Counted from the stretch's first letter, positions 1 through 9,687 are shown. The stretch is DNA of 35,255 nucleotides from Microcoleus sp. MP8IB2.171 (GCA_030248405.1 JARCMA010000460.1:1-35255), one strand, 5' to 3'. Notes: generated from the letters alone by a model not told the origin. A program made the numbers and translations.

Positions 1-119
1 CTTGAATCAGGGGAGGGGGCAAGATTATTCTTGTTTCCCCTTAATAAGGGGGGAGTTGCGGGAGGTGAATTTGACTTTTGCAAGAACTCTAATGATGACT
101 GATGACTAATAACTAACCA

Positions 120-1145
120 CTAATGATTGATGACTGCATCAATATACTGCTGAACTTCCCTGAGTTGCTGCCGCTGGCATTCGATCCAATTTTTTTCCGT
201 CGCTCGCTGTTCGGCTGTTTCTTGCTGATACCGCACCTGCTTCTCTAAAAAATTATTGTAGAACATCATCGCTTTTTCTACTGTTTGAATTGCCAGTTTC
301 ATACGCGCATCAAAAATCGCTAAAATTACATTATCCAGGATTAACTCAATCACTTTACACGAATCTTCAAAATCGACCAAACTGATTCCTATCTTGCTTT
401 TATGAACTAGAGTTTCTACAGGCTCTTTCAGCGTTTCTTTAAAAGTCTTCATATAAGAGTCAGGCAAATATTTCAGAGGTTCCGTAAACTTCGACACAAT
501 CTCACTGCCTATGGATTGCAGTCGCTCTCTAAATCTCGCTTGACTTTTGATGTCGAAGCATTCAATACAAAATTCAATTTTTTCTATATCAATAGATTGT
601 AATTCTTTAAAAATTAAACTTAGTTCATTCTCCATAATTAAACTCACTCGCTCTGCCTGGGAATCAACTTCATTCCGCAACTCTTTGTGCAAATTATCTT
701 TTTCAAAAAAACCAATAGTATCTCTTTGAAAGACTTGAGAGTTTTTATCCCACAAAAACCACTGATTTTTTAACTTGGTCGCCTTGTCGCTCCAAGATTG
801 GCGAACTTTAGTAACAGTATCATATTTGCCCTGTTTTCCTAAACTGCGAATTCTCACATCGCATCCGCTTAGTTCGCCAATTTGCTCCCAGACATCAACA
901 GGAGATGCTCCAGCAATTCTCGGCTTGCTATTCCAGACATCCTCAGCCTGAGATACATCTTTGAAACATACCTGAAGTAACCCCTTGAGTCTGATGGCAG
1001 ATTGCTTAATTTCGTCAATACAAGGTTCCACATCTAAGCTGAGTTGGGTAGCTGACTGTTTAATCTCCACGGATTGATATTCGTCTGCCAACAATCGATC
1101 GCTAAACAGGGTAATAGCCTGGAATGCCTTGAGATACTCATTCAT
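120..1145 (-). CDS. hypothetical protein, largely helical/coiled-coil
   Basis: 341-aa ORF, divergent from the 1223 ORF with a 77-bp gap; no family recognised. Confidence 0.75.
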   Translation of the reverse strand: MNEYLKAFQAITLFSDRLLADEYQSVEIKQSATQLSLDVEPCIDEIKQSAIRLKGLLQVCFKDVSQAEDVWNSKPRIAGASPVDVWEQIGELSGCDVRIRSLGKQGKYDTVTKVRQSWSDKATKLKNQWFLWDKNSQVFQRDTIGFFEKDNLHKELRNEVDSQAERVSLIMENELSLIFKELQSIDIEKIEFCIECFDIKSQARFRERLQSIGSEIVSKFTEPLKYLPDSYMKTFKETLKEPVETLVHKSKIGISLVDFEDSCKVIELILDNVILAIFDARMKLAIQTVEKAMMFYNNFLEKQVRYQQETAEQRATEKNWIECQRQQLREVQQYIDAVINH

Positions 1146-1222
1146 TTCCTTTCATCCCTCGTTTCCCTAAACAGCATACAATACAGAACATCTGCCTTTT
1201 TGAATGGAAACTGAGTCACAAC

Positions 1223-2635
1223 ATGGATTATATATTCACCCCTGCAACTCAGGCGCGACTCAATAGTGGCAACCTTGTACAGCCTGCTGCCAAAACAGGA
1301 AAATTGCTCCCTGCTGCTAGAGATCCGGTGACAGGGGAGTTTGTGGAGATCGCAAAAATTTTTTATCAATCAAGAAGTGAAACTCTATCCTCGCGCGGAG
1401 TTATAGGATTGCTCGCACAGTTAGCCGGAGGTGGCCCCATACAGCCGCTGGTAGCTCCCGTGTACGTGACAGTGGCGCCGTTGCAGGTTGCTCAAACTCA
1501 TCAGGGGTTTCAAAAAATATACAGAATGCTTAACTGTCTGAAAATTAATTTGGCAGTGATGCAAGCGACTGCTGCTGTCATTGGTATTGGCACTGTATCG
1601 AGCACAGTTTTGTCAGCAGTAAACCTCAACCAAGTATTAAAAATCCGAGAAGAGGCAAAGCACCAGAAGCTAAAAATTAAAGACGGATTTATTGATCTCA
1701 GACACATCCTCAAAGATAGGGGAGTAGAGGTGATCCAGCAGATTTTTAAGGTGGCTCACGACTCTAGTTTTGAAATGCACCGCCAGAAACTGTTTAACGG
1801 TTACGATATTTTTTCTAAAGCTATCAAACGCTGTCAGTCAGCCCTGACAGTGCCCGATCTTAAACTTCGGAATTCCGAAATTAATACCGGGCGGGATATG
1901 CTGTTTGAGGCTTTAAAAATTTATGATAATCCTAGTTTGTTGGAGGGGCTATGTTCTGCTGGACAGCTCAGGCAAATGGAATGTGTTTGGGCGATCGAGC
2001 AGGCGATCGGCATCACGTTTCACTTGCAGCGGGCCTACGATATGGTGAGCGATCGCCTGCTGGAACTCCAATCAAAAATTCGTCAAAATATTCTAACTGT
2101 TGTTAAAGGATGTCAATCCGAACCAGAACTAGATTTTTTATTTCCCGAAGTTACTAGGATTCTCGGTCATGATTTAAGTGTAATAGAATTTTGGCAAAAT
2201 GAGGTTGATTGGATGCAAACTTTGTCTGCAAAAGAGCAGCACCAGTTAGCTAGTTTAGATAAACTCACCGGCGAGAGTTTAAAAAGCAGCGTGTACACTA
2301 CATTCGCGGTATTAGCTGCGGAACCTTCACTTTATGAAAGTTTAAAGCAAAAGTCTCACTTTCTATCCTTGCGCGACCAGCTAACCTTCGCTGTGTCGCC
2401 GGAAATCCGCCGGAGATACGAATTTTATATCAGCCAGCAGGCGATCGCTACTGGCTATCAAGCTTTAGCGGCCTCGAATTGGCAAGAAATATCCGATTTA
2501 ACTGTGGCTAACCTCTACTACTTTTTTCAAATCCGAGAGGACTCAACTGAAAATTATCCAACTGAGGACGAATTAGAAACGCCTTATTGGCACTTTCCCC
2601 CAAGCTTAAAAAACGAGCTGAATTATAGCAATTAA
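1223..2635 (+). CDS. hypothetical protein with one central hydrophobic segment
   Basis: 470-aa ORF; hydrophobic stretch NLAVMQATAAVIGIGTVSSTVLSAV; codon usage and HIP1 sites look like a real CDS. Confidence 0.75.
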   Translation: MDYIFTPATQARLNSGNLVQPAAKTGKLLPAARDPVTGEFVEIAKIFYQSRSETLSSRGVIGLLAQLAGGGPIQPLVAPVYVTVAPLQVAQTHQGFQKIYRMLNCLKINLAVMQATAAVIGIGTVSSTVLSAVNLNQVLKIREEAKHQKLKIKDGFIDLRHILKDRGVEVIQQIFKVAHDSSFEMHRQKLFNGYDIFSKAIKRCQSALTVPDLKLRNSEINTGRDMLFEALKIYDNPSLLEGLCSAGQLRQMECVWAIEQAIGITFHLQRAYDMVSDRLLELQSKIRQNILTVVKGCQSEPELDFLFPEVTRILGHDLSVIEFWQNEVDWMQTLSAKEQHQLASLDKLTGESLKSSVYTTFAVLAAEPSLYESLKQKSHFLSLRDQLTFAVSPEIRRRYEFYISQQAIATGYQALAASNWQEISDLTVANLYYFFQIREDSTENYPTEDELETPYWHFPPSLKNELNYSN

Positions 2636-2745
2636 ATGACCAATGACTAATTACATCAGTTCCTCACAAGGATGCAACTGTAGGGAAGTTACCAACGATT
2701 ATGCAGTAAGTCATTCCCATCTAAAATCTAAAATCTAAAATGGTA

Positions 2746-5247
2746 TTACCTCAGCCACAACTTAATAGTATTGTCTTTAGAACCGCTAGCAATAGTTTTG
2801 CCATCGGGACTAAAAGTCACTACATAAACTTCATCCGTATGTCCTGTCAAAGTATTCAGCAATTCTCCGGTAGCAAAATCCCAAATTTTAATAGTTTTAT
2901 CCTTGCTCCCGCTCGCAATAAACTTCCCGTCCGGGCTGATAGCAACCGAGACAATATCGTCAGAATGTCCCTTGATAGAGCGAATTAAATCTCCGGTTTC
3001 GATATTCCAGATTTTAATACTTTCATCGTAGGAACCGCTAACAATTGTCTTGCCGTCCGGGCTAACAGCAACCGACCTCACCGCGTCGCCGTGTCCCTCA
3101 AGAGTTTTGAGCAACCCCCCCGTTGCGACATCAACAACTGTAATTTTTTTATCCTTAGAAGCGCTAACCAAACTTTTTCCATCGGGAGTGAAAGCAACAG
3201 AATAAACAAAATCTGTATGGTCTGGAAAACTCTGAATCAAACGACCAGTTGCTGCATCCGAAATCTTTGTGGTTTTGTCTCCGCTGCCACTAGCCACAAG
3301 CTGTCCGTCGGGGCTAAGAGCGACAGACCAAACAGAAGCAGTGTGGTCGAGACTGCGAATCACTTGCCCTGTTTTCAAATCCCACAGCATGACTCGCCAA
3401 AAACCGGTTCCAGTCGCCAGTTTCGTACCGTTTGAGTCAAAAGCAACCGACCAAATGGTGGAGGAATCTCCTGGAAAAGTGCGGATCGACTTGCCTGTAG
3501 CTAAATCCCAAATTTGGATGGTTTTGTCTTTAGAACCGCTGGCTAACATTAAGCCGTCTGGACTGAAAGCAACAGACCCAACGGCATCTGAATGCTGAGC
3601 GAAATTTTTGACTTTGGCGTTCTTCCACAGCAAGCCTGCTTGGCACTGTTCCTGCAAGTCCTGAGCGGACGCATAGCTGCTGTTCGTGTTGGCAATTGTT
3701 GGTATTTGGCTGATGCAGTCTTCATAATTGCTGGCTTTATAAAGAGCTTCAATTTGATTGAGCTGTTGGGATTCTTGCTGTGCTCGCTGCTGCCATTCTT
3801 GCCACTTGAGATATCCGTAAATTCCGCCGATCGCAGCTAAGAGAGCCGCAATCGTTGCCCCGGCGAGATAAGGATTGAATTTGCGAGTTTCCTTGGGGAC
3901 AAGTGCTGCTGGGCTGGCGATCGACAAATCGGTTTTTCCGTTCAGATTTACCTGCGAGGATACCATCGGACTTGCCTGCAATTCGAGTTGAGGGGCGCTA
4001 CTCGGTGGTGGCCCATTGGGGTTGCGGTGTCCCTCCAAAACTGTGGATATCGCCTTGTACAATTTAGCAAATAAAGATTTAGGAATGATTAATTCTTCGA
4101 TTTTCGCGGCATCTTCGTCGGTAAGCCCTAAAACTTGCTGCAAGCGTGTTAATTCGTCGCGAGTTTCCAGAGAAAAGGGATATTCTTGCTGCATTGCTTC
4201 TTGCAGTGATTGTTCGTAGCGTTCGCCTTTTTCCCTGTATTTCCGGTAAGGGTTCAATACCTCATCTTCGATCGCCTCTGCTTCTTCTGGCAGCAATTCC
4301 AAACTGACGCGCAGTTCATCTAATATTCTACGACCGACGACTGTAATATCACCGCGGCTGCTGCTGCGCCGATCGACTTCTTCGCGATATATTGTCAGCT
4401 TGGGAATCCGCGCGCGCGATCGATCGCCAATTTTCCTCAAATCGGCTAAAGCTTCCGCCGCCGACTGATACCTCTCCCGAAAATCGTAGCGCACCATATT
4501 GTCCAAAACATCGGCCAGCGCTTGCGAGCACACCGCTAAATGCCGCCAAACAATTTCGCCTTTATTAGAATTTTTCAAATCCCGCAGTTTCGGCAAATCG
4601 TAAGCCGGCAAACCCGTCATTGCTTGGATGCCAATCATTCCCAAGGCGTAGATATCGCTGTTGAGTTGCGGGTTGTATTGAAATTGTTCGATCGGCATAT
4701 ATTCCAGCGTGCCAATCCGCACAGTTACCGGCGCTTGTCTTTGAGCGATGTGAATTTCTTTCACCGAGCCAAAGTCGATTAAAACTAACTTGTTGTCTGA
4801 ATAGCGGCGGATTAAATTTGCCGGTTTAATATCTCTGTGAATTACTCCCTGTCCGTGTACAAACACTAAAATTTCTAACAGTTCCTTCAGCAAAGCAATC
4901 ATTTTTTCTTCTGTTAGAGGTTTGCCCGGTACAATCTCGGTTGATAGCGAGTGACCGGCAACAAAGGATTCAACTAAGAAAAATTCTTCATTTTCTTCAA
5001 AATAAGCGAATAACTGAGGGATTTGGTCGTGTTGACCGAGCTTTTCTAGAACTTCTGCTTCTTTTTGAAAAAGACGGCGCGTAGTATTAATTAATTTCGG
5101 TTCGGTGGTACCGGGACGCAGGTGCTTGACAAAGCACTGCGGTTCTCCAGGACGGCGAATATCTTTGGCAAGATATGTTTGTCCAAATTCTCCTGTTTCT
5201 ATGACTTCAATGATTTGATAGCGTCCATCTAAAAGTTGGCTCACCAT
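2746..5247 (-). CDS. Serine/threonine protein kinase with TM segment and C-terminal seven-repeat WD40 propeller
   Basis: Kinase motifs HRDIKPANLI, LIDFGSVKE, GTLEYMPIEQ; TM YLAGATIAALLAAIGGIYGYL; seven WD40 repeats of the type HxDxVxSVAFSPDGKxxASGSKDKTIKIWD. Confidence 0.95.
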   Translation of the reverse strand: MVSQLLDGRYQIIEVIETGEFGQTYLAKDIRRPGEPQCFVKHLRPGTTEPKLINTTRRLFQKEAEVLEKLGQHDQIPQLFAYFEENEEFFLVESFVAGHSLSTEIVPGKPLTEEKMIALLKELLEILVFVHGQGVIHRDIKPANLIRRYSDNKLVLIDFGSVKEIHIAQRQAPVTVRIGTLEYMPIEQFQYNPQLNSDIYALGMIGIQAMTGLPAYDLPKLRDLKNSNKGEIVWRHLAVCSQALADVLDNMVRYDFRERYQSAAEALADLRKIGDRSRARIPKLTIYREEVDRRSSSRGDITVVGRRILDELRVSLELLPEEAEAIEDEVLNPYRKYREKGERYEQSLQEAMQQEYPFSLETRDELTRLQQVLGLTDEDAAKIEELIIPKSLFAKLYKAISTVLEGHRNPNGPPPSSAPQLELQASPMVSSQVNLNGKTDLSIASPAALVPKETRKFNPYLAGATIAALLAAIGGIYGYLKWQEWQQRAQQESQQLNQIEALYKASNYEDCISQIPTIANTNSSYASAQDLQEQCQAGLLWKNAKVKNFAQHSDAVGSVAFSPDGLMLASGSKDKTIQIWDLATGKSIRTFPGDSSTIWSVAFDSNGTKLATGTGFWRVMLWDLKTGQVIRSLDHTASVWSVALSPDGQLVASGSGDKTTKISDAATGRLIQSFPDHTDFVYSVAFTPDGKSLVSASKDKKITVVDVATGGLLKTLEGHGDAVRSVAVSPDGKTIVSGSYDESIKIWNIETGDLIRSIKGHSDDIVSVAISPDGKFIASGSKDKTIKIWDFATGELLNTLTGHTDEVYVVTFSPDGKTIASGSKDNTIKLWLR

Positions 5248-5531
5248 GATAATAACGCAGCCTTTTTTTGGTTGATTTTCGCAAGAAACAGTTGCACTGT
5301 TGAGTCAGTTGTATAGCCTTTTTTAGGTAAATTAGGTGTTCCTGGGCATGGGCAAAACAGGGCATTGGGCATGGGCAAAACAGGGCATTTGGTATTCGGA
5401 ATAGTTGTTTCTTTCCTGCTTCTTTCTTTCCTGCTTCTTTCTTTCCTTATTCCGACTTCCATCGGACGACTTCCATCGGACTTCTTTCCTTCGGACTTCT
5501 TTCCTTCTGGCTTCTGACTTCTGACTTCTGA

Positions 5532-5654
5532 CTGAGATATTGCACCATTCTCAATTACTTGTTTAGGAACAGGCAAGATGCCTGTTCCACAAGAAAACTC
5601 ATTCTTTGTGGAACGGGCATCTTGCCCGTTCTTGACAATGGTGCAACATCTCAG
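5532..5654. repeat. MITE-like nested palindromic element
   Basis: Outer arms CTGAGATATTGCACCATTCTCAA / TTGACAATGGTGCAACATCTCAG (23 nt, 2 mismatches) enclosing two internal palindromes, GGAACAGGCAagaTGCCTGTTCC and GAACGGGCAtctTGCCCGTTC. Confidence 0.8.
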
Positions 5655-5666
5655 TTCTGACATACT

Positions 5667-5774
5667 TTATTTTTTCAACATCTGCAAAGCTTGATATCCC
5701 AAAAAGAAAAAACCCAAAGCGCCGAGTACCGCTATCGTGTTCGCAAACACATCGACTGTAAAAAATTCGCCCAT
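5667..5774 (-). CDS. small single-TM protein, 35 aa (MGEFFTVDVFANTIAVLGALGFFFLGYQALQMLKK), not in the ORF track
   Basis: ATG preceded by AGAGGAGATTGCA (strong SD, 7-nt spacing); one hydrophobic helix with Lys-rich C-terminus; TATAAT box about 100 nt upstream. Confidence 0.7.
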   Translation of the reverse strand: MGEFFTVDVFANTIAVLGALGFFFLGYQALQMLKK

Positions 5775-5882
5775 TGCAATCTCCTCTGAAAACTGATATC
5801 TATCCTCGGCTTTTCGGTCGCTGTCTGGGTGAGGGGTCTTGCCCCTCGGTGCGGGCGAGCCGAAAGATGCTCACAAATTATA
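5775..5882 (-). promoter_or_regulatory. promoter (TATAAT, 5877-5882) and structured 5' leader of the 35-aa ORF
   Basis: On the minus strand: TATAAT, then UUUCGGCUCGC...GAGGGGcaagaCCCCUC...GCGACCGAAA (10-bp stem with one bulge enclosing a 6-bp hairpin). Confidence 0.5.
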
Positions 5883-5994
5883 GCAAAAGAGGCGGTCAAA
5901 ATAACTTTTTGGGCGATCGACTAGCTTTTTGTTTTAATATTTTTTAATATTTAGGGAGACAAATCGTGTACCGAAATTTTGAGGTCAGTTCGCT

Positions 5995-7236
5995 TTGATA
6001 TTGTTAACCCTGCTAATTTTTTCTCTCATTGTAAGTAGAGCTTACACTAAGAATTTGCGCCGATCGGTCGAAAATGCGCCTCGAACCGACAGAAGTTCGG
6101 CTACGCGGTCAACGGAACCAGCCGCGCAGTTCCCTAAAGTTTCGGTAATCGTACCAGCATACAACGAGGCAGAGAATATTCGGGATTGCGCGATCGCCAT
6201 TTTGGAGAGTACACCGCTGTCTGTGAAAAACTTAGAGGTTTTAATTGTAGACGATCGATCGACAGACGACACGTTAGCGATCGGGCAAACCCTACAACAG
6301 CAGCCGGGCGACCCCCGCCTTAAAATATTAGCAGGTCAGCCGCGACCAACCAACCAATATTGGGCGGGCAAAAACTGGGCCTGCGCCCAAGCTGTTCAAA
6401 TAGCAACCGGAGACTTCTTATTATTTATCGATGCCGACGTGCGACTCAAACCAGGGGCGATCGAAACCGCTATCGCCACAGCCGAAACCGAGAAAATAGA
6501 CTTGTTCACCTGTATGCCAGCGCTGGTTTGCGAGTGTTTTGCCGAGTGGTTAGTGCAGCCGATAATGTTCAATCACCTAGCAGTTTGCTACGACTTTACC
6601 GCCGTCAACGATCCGACAACAGACAGTGCTTTTGCGGGCGGGCCGTTCATGTTATTTAGGCGATCTGGCTACGAAAAAATCGGCGGTCACGAAGCAGTTG
6701 CCGGCGAAATTGTTGAAGATGTGGAACTAGCTAGGCGCATCAAACGTGCGGGTTTAAAGCTCGGACTTTATTCCGGGTCAAATTTGGCATCCGTGCGGAT
6801 GTATCGGTCTTGGAACGCATTGTGGGAAGGCTGGACAAAGAATCTGTATCTCGGCGCTAACCGCAGTTGGGGCTTGATGGTTTACATGGCTGCAATTATG
6901 TTTTTTCTTTATCCTATGCCGTGGTTGGCATTAGCTATTTTGCTGGCTAACGGCGACTTCGCAGAAATTCTGAAAATCACCAATTACCAATTACAAATCA
7001 CCAATTACCAATTGCCAATTACCTGGTTAACTATTTGTTTATTTGTAATCGTAATTTGGCAGCATTACAATTTGCGCCGCTTGGGTGCCGAGATTTCTGA
7101 ATGTCCGACGAAATACTGGTGGTTGGGAGGTTTGGGAGGTGCGTTAGTGGCCGCGATTGCGATCGGTTCTGCGATTAAAACAGAAACCGGTTGGGGATGG
7201 ACTTGGCGCGGTAGAACTTTGCAAATTAAGAGTTAA
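5995..7236 (+). CDS. Glycosyltransferase family 2 membrane protein (TTG start)
   Basis: VSVIVPAYNEAENI, VLIVDDRSTDDT, LLFIDADVRL, C-terminal TM helices; GT2 fold motifs. Confidence 0.9.
   Translation: MILLTLLIFSLIVSRAYTKNLRRSVENAPRTDRSSATRSTEPAAQFPKVSVIVPAYNEAENIRDCAIAILESTPLSVKNLEVLIVDDRSTDDTLAIGQTLQQQPGDPRLKILAGQPRPTNQYWAGKNWACAQAVQIATGDFLLFIDADVRLKPGAIETAIATAETEKIDLFTCMPALVCECFAEWLVQPIMFNHLAVCYDFTAVNDPTTDSAFAGGPFMLFRRSGYEKIGGHEAVAGEIVEDVELARRIKRAGLKLGLYSGSNLASVRMYRSWNALWEGWTKNLYLGANRSWGLMVYMAAIMFFLYPMPWLALAILLANGDFAEILKITNYQLQITNYQLPITWLTICLFVIVIWQHYNLRRLGAEISECPTKYWWLGGLGGALVAAIAIGSAIKTETGWGWTWRGRTLQIKS
6976..7024 (+). repeat. intragenic heptamer array (ATTACCA)~7 inside the glycosyltransferase CDS
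   Basis: ATCACCA ATTACCA ATTACAA ATCACCA ATTACCA ATTGCCA ATTACCT; encodes ITNYQLQITNYQLPIT. Confidence 0.85.
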
Positions 7237-7250
7237 TTAAGACTTGCATA

Positions 7251-7320
7251 TGGGCAGGCAAGATGCCCACCCCACCAAAAATTAACTCCTTGTGGAACAG
7301 GCATCTTGCCTGTTCTTAAA
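7251..7320. repeat. second member of the GGCAAGATGCC palindromic repeat family
   Basis: GGGCAGGCAAGATGCCCACCCCACC...TTGTGGAACAGGCATCTTGCCTGTTC; shares its inner modules with 5532-5654. Confidence 0.7.
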
Positions 7321-7398
7321 AATCATCTAAAATGTGAGTTATAGAAGACAGAAGGAAGAAGAAATAAGGCAGAACTAATCCTAACATCCTAACATCCG

Positions 7399-9687
7399 TT
7401 ACAGAATCCGTTGCCGAACTTCCGCATAAACAAAAGCAGGTACGCGCTTGTAAGCAGGCGTGCCCGATCGCTTTTCAATTTCCGGGTGAAAAATCACATT
7501 AACTTCAGGATAAAACATCAAAGCAGCACCCTCACGAACCGCCCCATAAATCACCTCGACATTTTCCATTTTCCCCACATTTCCCTGCACCGTAACCCGC
7601 TGATGTTCTTGAAAACCCGTGCTTTCTGCATCCGCACGATTCATCAAAATGCAGTTGCGGTGTGGCATTCCCCGATACTTATCATCAATTTTGTAAACCA
7701 CAGTATTGTGCTGAGAATAGCTGCGTCCCGTCATCAATGCCACAACTAAACCCTGCACTGAGTCGGATACGCCAAACTCTTGGGCTGCGGGTAGTTTCAG
7801 GACTGGCAAAGGTGTAACAAACATCTTTGCTTTGCCGGAATCAGTAGGAAATTTAGGTTCTGTAAAAATGCGACCTGCGATCGTAAATTCCTCTTTTGTT
7901 CTATCAATTGTCCCTAATTTTTCATAGCCCGGAATAGTTTGAGCAATCAATTGGCGCACGTATTTTGTGTCTTGAAGTAGGCGCCAATGAACCGGAAACT
8001 CGCCGTGAATTCTGCTAGCTAATTCCGTCAAGAATTCTACCTCTGAAATCAGATCGGCATTTTTGAGATGAGTTTCTCCCTCATCATTTAAACGCACAAA
8101 ATTATTCCCAGATTCCACCGTTGTTTTGTGGGGATTTTCAAAGCGATTCAGGACGGGAATCACAATTGTATTGTGTTTTGCCAATCCGTGAAAATGCCCT
8201 AAATTTGGTTTGGTGGCGAGGTAGATAACGGTTTCAACATTGGCTAAAGCGCGTTTTGCCTGAGTTGAATCCGGGTTCGCCCCGTACAAGTTGCCGCCCA
8301 GACACATCAGCGTATCGACTTTGCCTGCATCTGCTGCTTCAATGAGCGATCGAGTGTCGTAGCCCTTAACAGGACTGAGGGGACGATTTAATAACTTTTC
8401 TAAAGCTTGTTGAATTTCTTTTTTCAGATTCACAGTGACACCCATAGAGCCGAATCCTTGGACGTTTGAGTGTCCTCTGACGGGCATTAATCCAGCACCT
8501 TCTTTGCCGACATTTCCTGTCATTAAGGCAGTATTGGCAATGCTGAAAACATTATCTACACCGTTATCGTGTTGGGTAATTCCCATCGCCCAACCAAAGA
8601 CAACTCGCTGTGAAGTGCCGATAATTTTGGCTGCCTTCTCAATTTCTGCTTGGGAAACTCCGCAGGTTTTAGTAATAGTTTCCCAATCGGTTTCGCTGGC
8701 GTGCTGGACTACTGATTCCCAGCCTTCTGTATAAGTTTGCAAGTATTTTTCGTCCAGCAATCCTTGTTCGATTACAGATTTTTGGATGCCGACAAATAGC
8801 GCCGTATCGCTACCGGGAATTGGCTGCAAGTACAGCGAGGAAATATCGGAACCGGGGATGAGCGACTTGACGGGAAAAGCAGGAGAACCAAACTTGACTA
8901 ACCCAATTTCCATCACCGGATTGATCACAATTATTTTACCGCCTTTGTCGCGAATTTTAATTAACTCGTTCATCAAGCGGGGATGGTTGTAGGAAGAATT
9001 CGCGCCCGCGAGTACCACGCAATCTGCTTGCTTCAAGTTTTCTAGACTCACTACTGAGGTGCGGGTGGCAAACATTTCGCTTAAGCCAGTTGTCGAGGGA
9101 GCGTGGCAGAGATCTGAACAATCTGCTAAGTTATTGGAACCCATCGCCCGCATCATCAATTGCAGCAGAAAAGCCGCTTCGTTTGAAGAGCGACCGGAAC
9201 TGTAAGATGCCACTCTTTCGGGGGTTTTGCGAAAAGCAGCTTCGGCAATTTGATAAACTTCTTCCCAAGAAATGCGATCGTAATGAGATGAACCAGCCCG
9301 CAAAATCATCGGAAAACTCAGCCTTCCCAACCTATCGGCTTCCATTGAAGTTAATTGCTGAAGTTCTCCAATACTCTTCTTTTCAAAAAATTGAGTTGAG
9401 ATAGCCGGCTTGATTTCAGCGGAGATTGCTTCAACGCTTTTCATGCACCGCTGAAGTTTTTCGCCCTCTTCATTTGTAAAACCTCCTTTCTGCCCGCCAG
9501 TGCCCCAAGAACATGACAAACAAGCACTTTTGTGCAGCAAAGTTTTCCAAAGTTTCGTGCCTTCCGGGGACAATGTATGTTCTGCCCAAAACTCAATTAC
9601 GGGCAAACCGCCGCCTATGTCTGGCGTTTCCTCGTTTGTCTCGTTGAATGGCGGAACGGGTTGGATATTTTGGGAGTTGATTTCCAT
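7399..9687 (-). CDS. FdhF/YdeP-family molybdopterin oxidoreductase
   Basis: 762 aa; SACLSCSWGTGGQKGG, GRSSNEAAFLLQLMMRAMGSNNLADCSDLCH, GNVGKEGAGLMPVRGHSNVQG motifs. Confidence 0.93.
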   Translation of the reverse strand: MEINSQNIQPVPPFNETNEETPDIGGGLPVIEFWAEHTLSPEGTKLWKTLLHKSACLSCSWGTGGQKGGFTNEEGEKLQRCMKSVEAISAEIKPAISTQFFEKKSIGELQQLTSMEADRLGRLSFPMILRAGSSHYDRISWEEVYQIAEAAFRKTPERVASYSSGRSSNEAAFLLQLMMRAMGSNNLADCSDLCHAPSTTGLSEMFATRTSVVSLENLKQADCVVLAGANSSYNHPRLMNELIKIRDKGGKIIVINPVMEIGLVKFGSPAFPVKSLIPGSDISSLYLQPIPGSDTALFVGIQKSVIEQGLLDEKYLQTYTEGWESVVQHASETDWETITKTCGVSQAEIEKAAKIIGTSQRVVFGWAMGITQHDNGVDNVFSIANTALMTGNVGKEGAGLMPVRGHSNVQGFGSMGVTVNLKKEIQQALEKLLNRPLSPVKGYDTRSLIEAADAGKVDTLMCLGGNLYGANPDSTQAKRALANVETVIYLATKPNLGHFHGLAKHNTIVIPVLNRFENPHKTTVESGNNFVRLNDEGETHLKNADLISEVEFLTELASRIHGEFPVHWRLLQDTKYVRQLIAQTIPGYEKLGTIDRTKEEFTIAGRIFTEPKFPTDSGKAKMFVTPLPVLKLPAAQEFGVSDSVQGLVVALMTGRSYSQHNTVVYKIDDKYRGMPHRNCILMNRADAESTGFQEHQRVTVQGNVGKMENVEVIYGAVREGAALMFYPEVNVIFHPEIEKRSGTPAYKRVPAFVYAEVRQRIL

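Noticed and set aside
5241-5663. 140-aa minus-strand ORF MSELRCCTIVKNGQDARSTKNEFSCGTGILPV...
   Set aside because: Composed of the palindromic element and short direct repeats (CTTCTTTCCTG, CTTCTGA); GTGILPV is the translation of the GGCAAGATGCC repeat.
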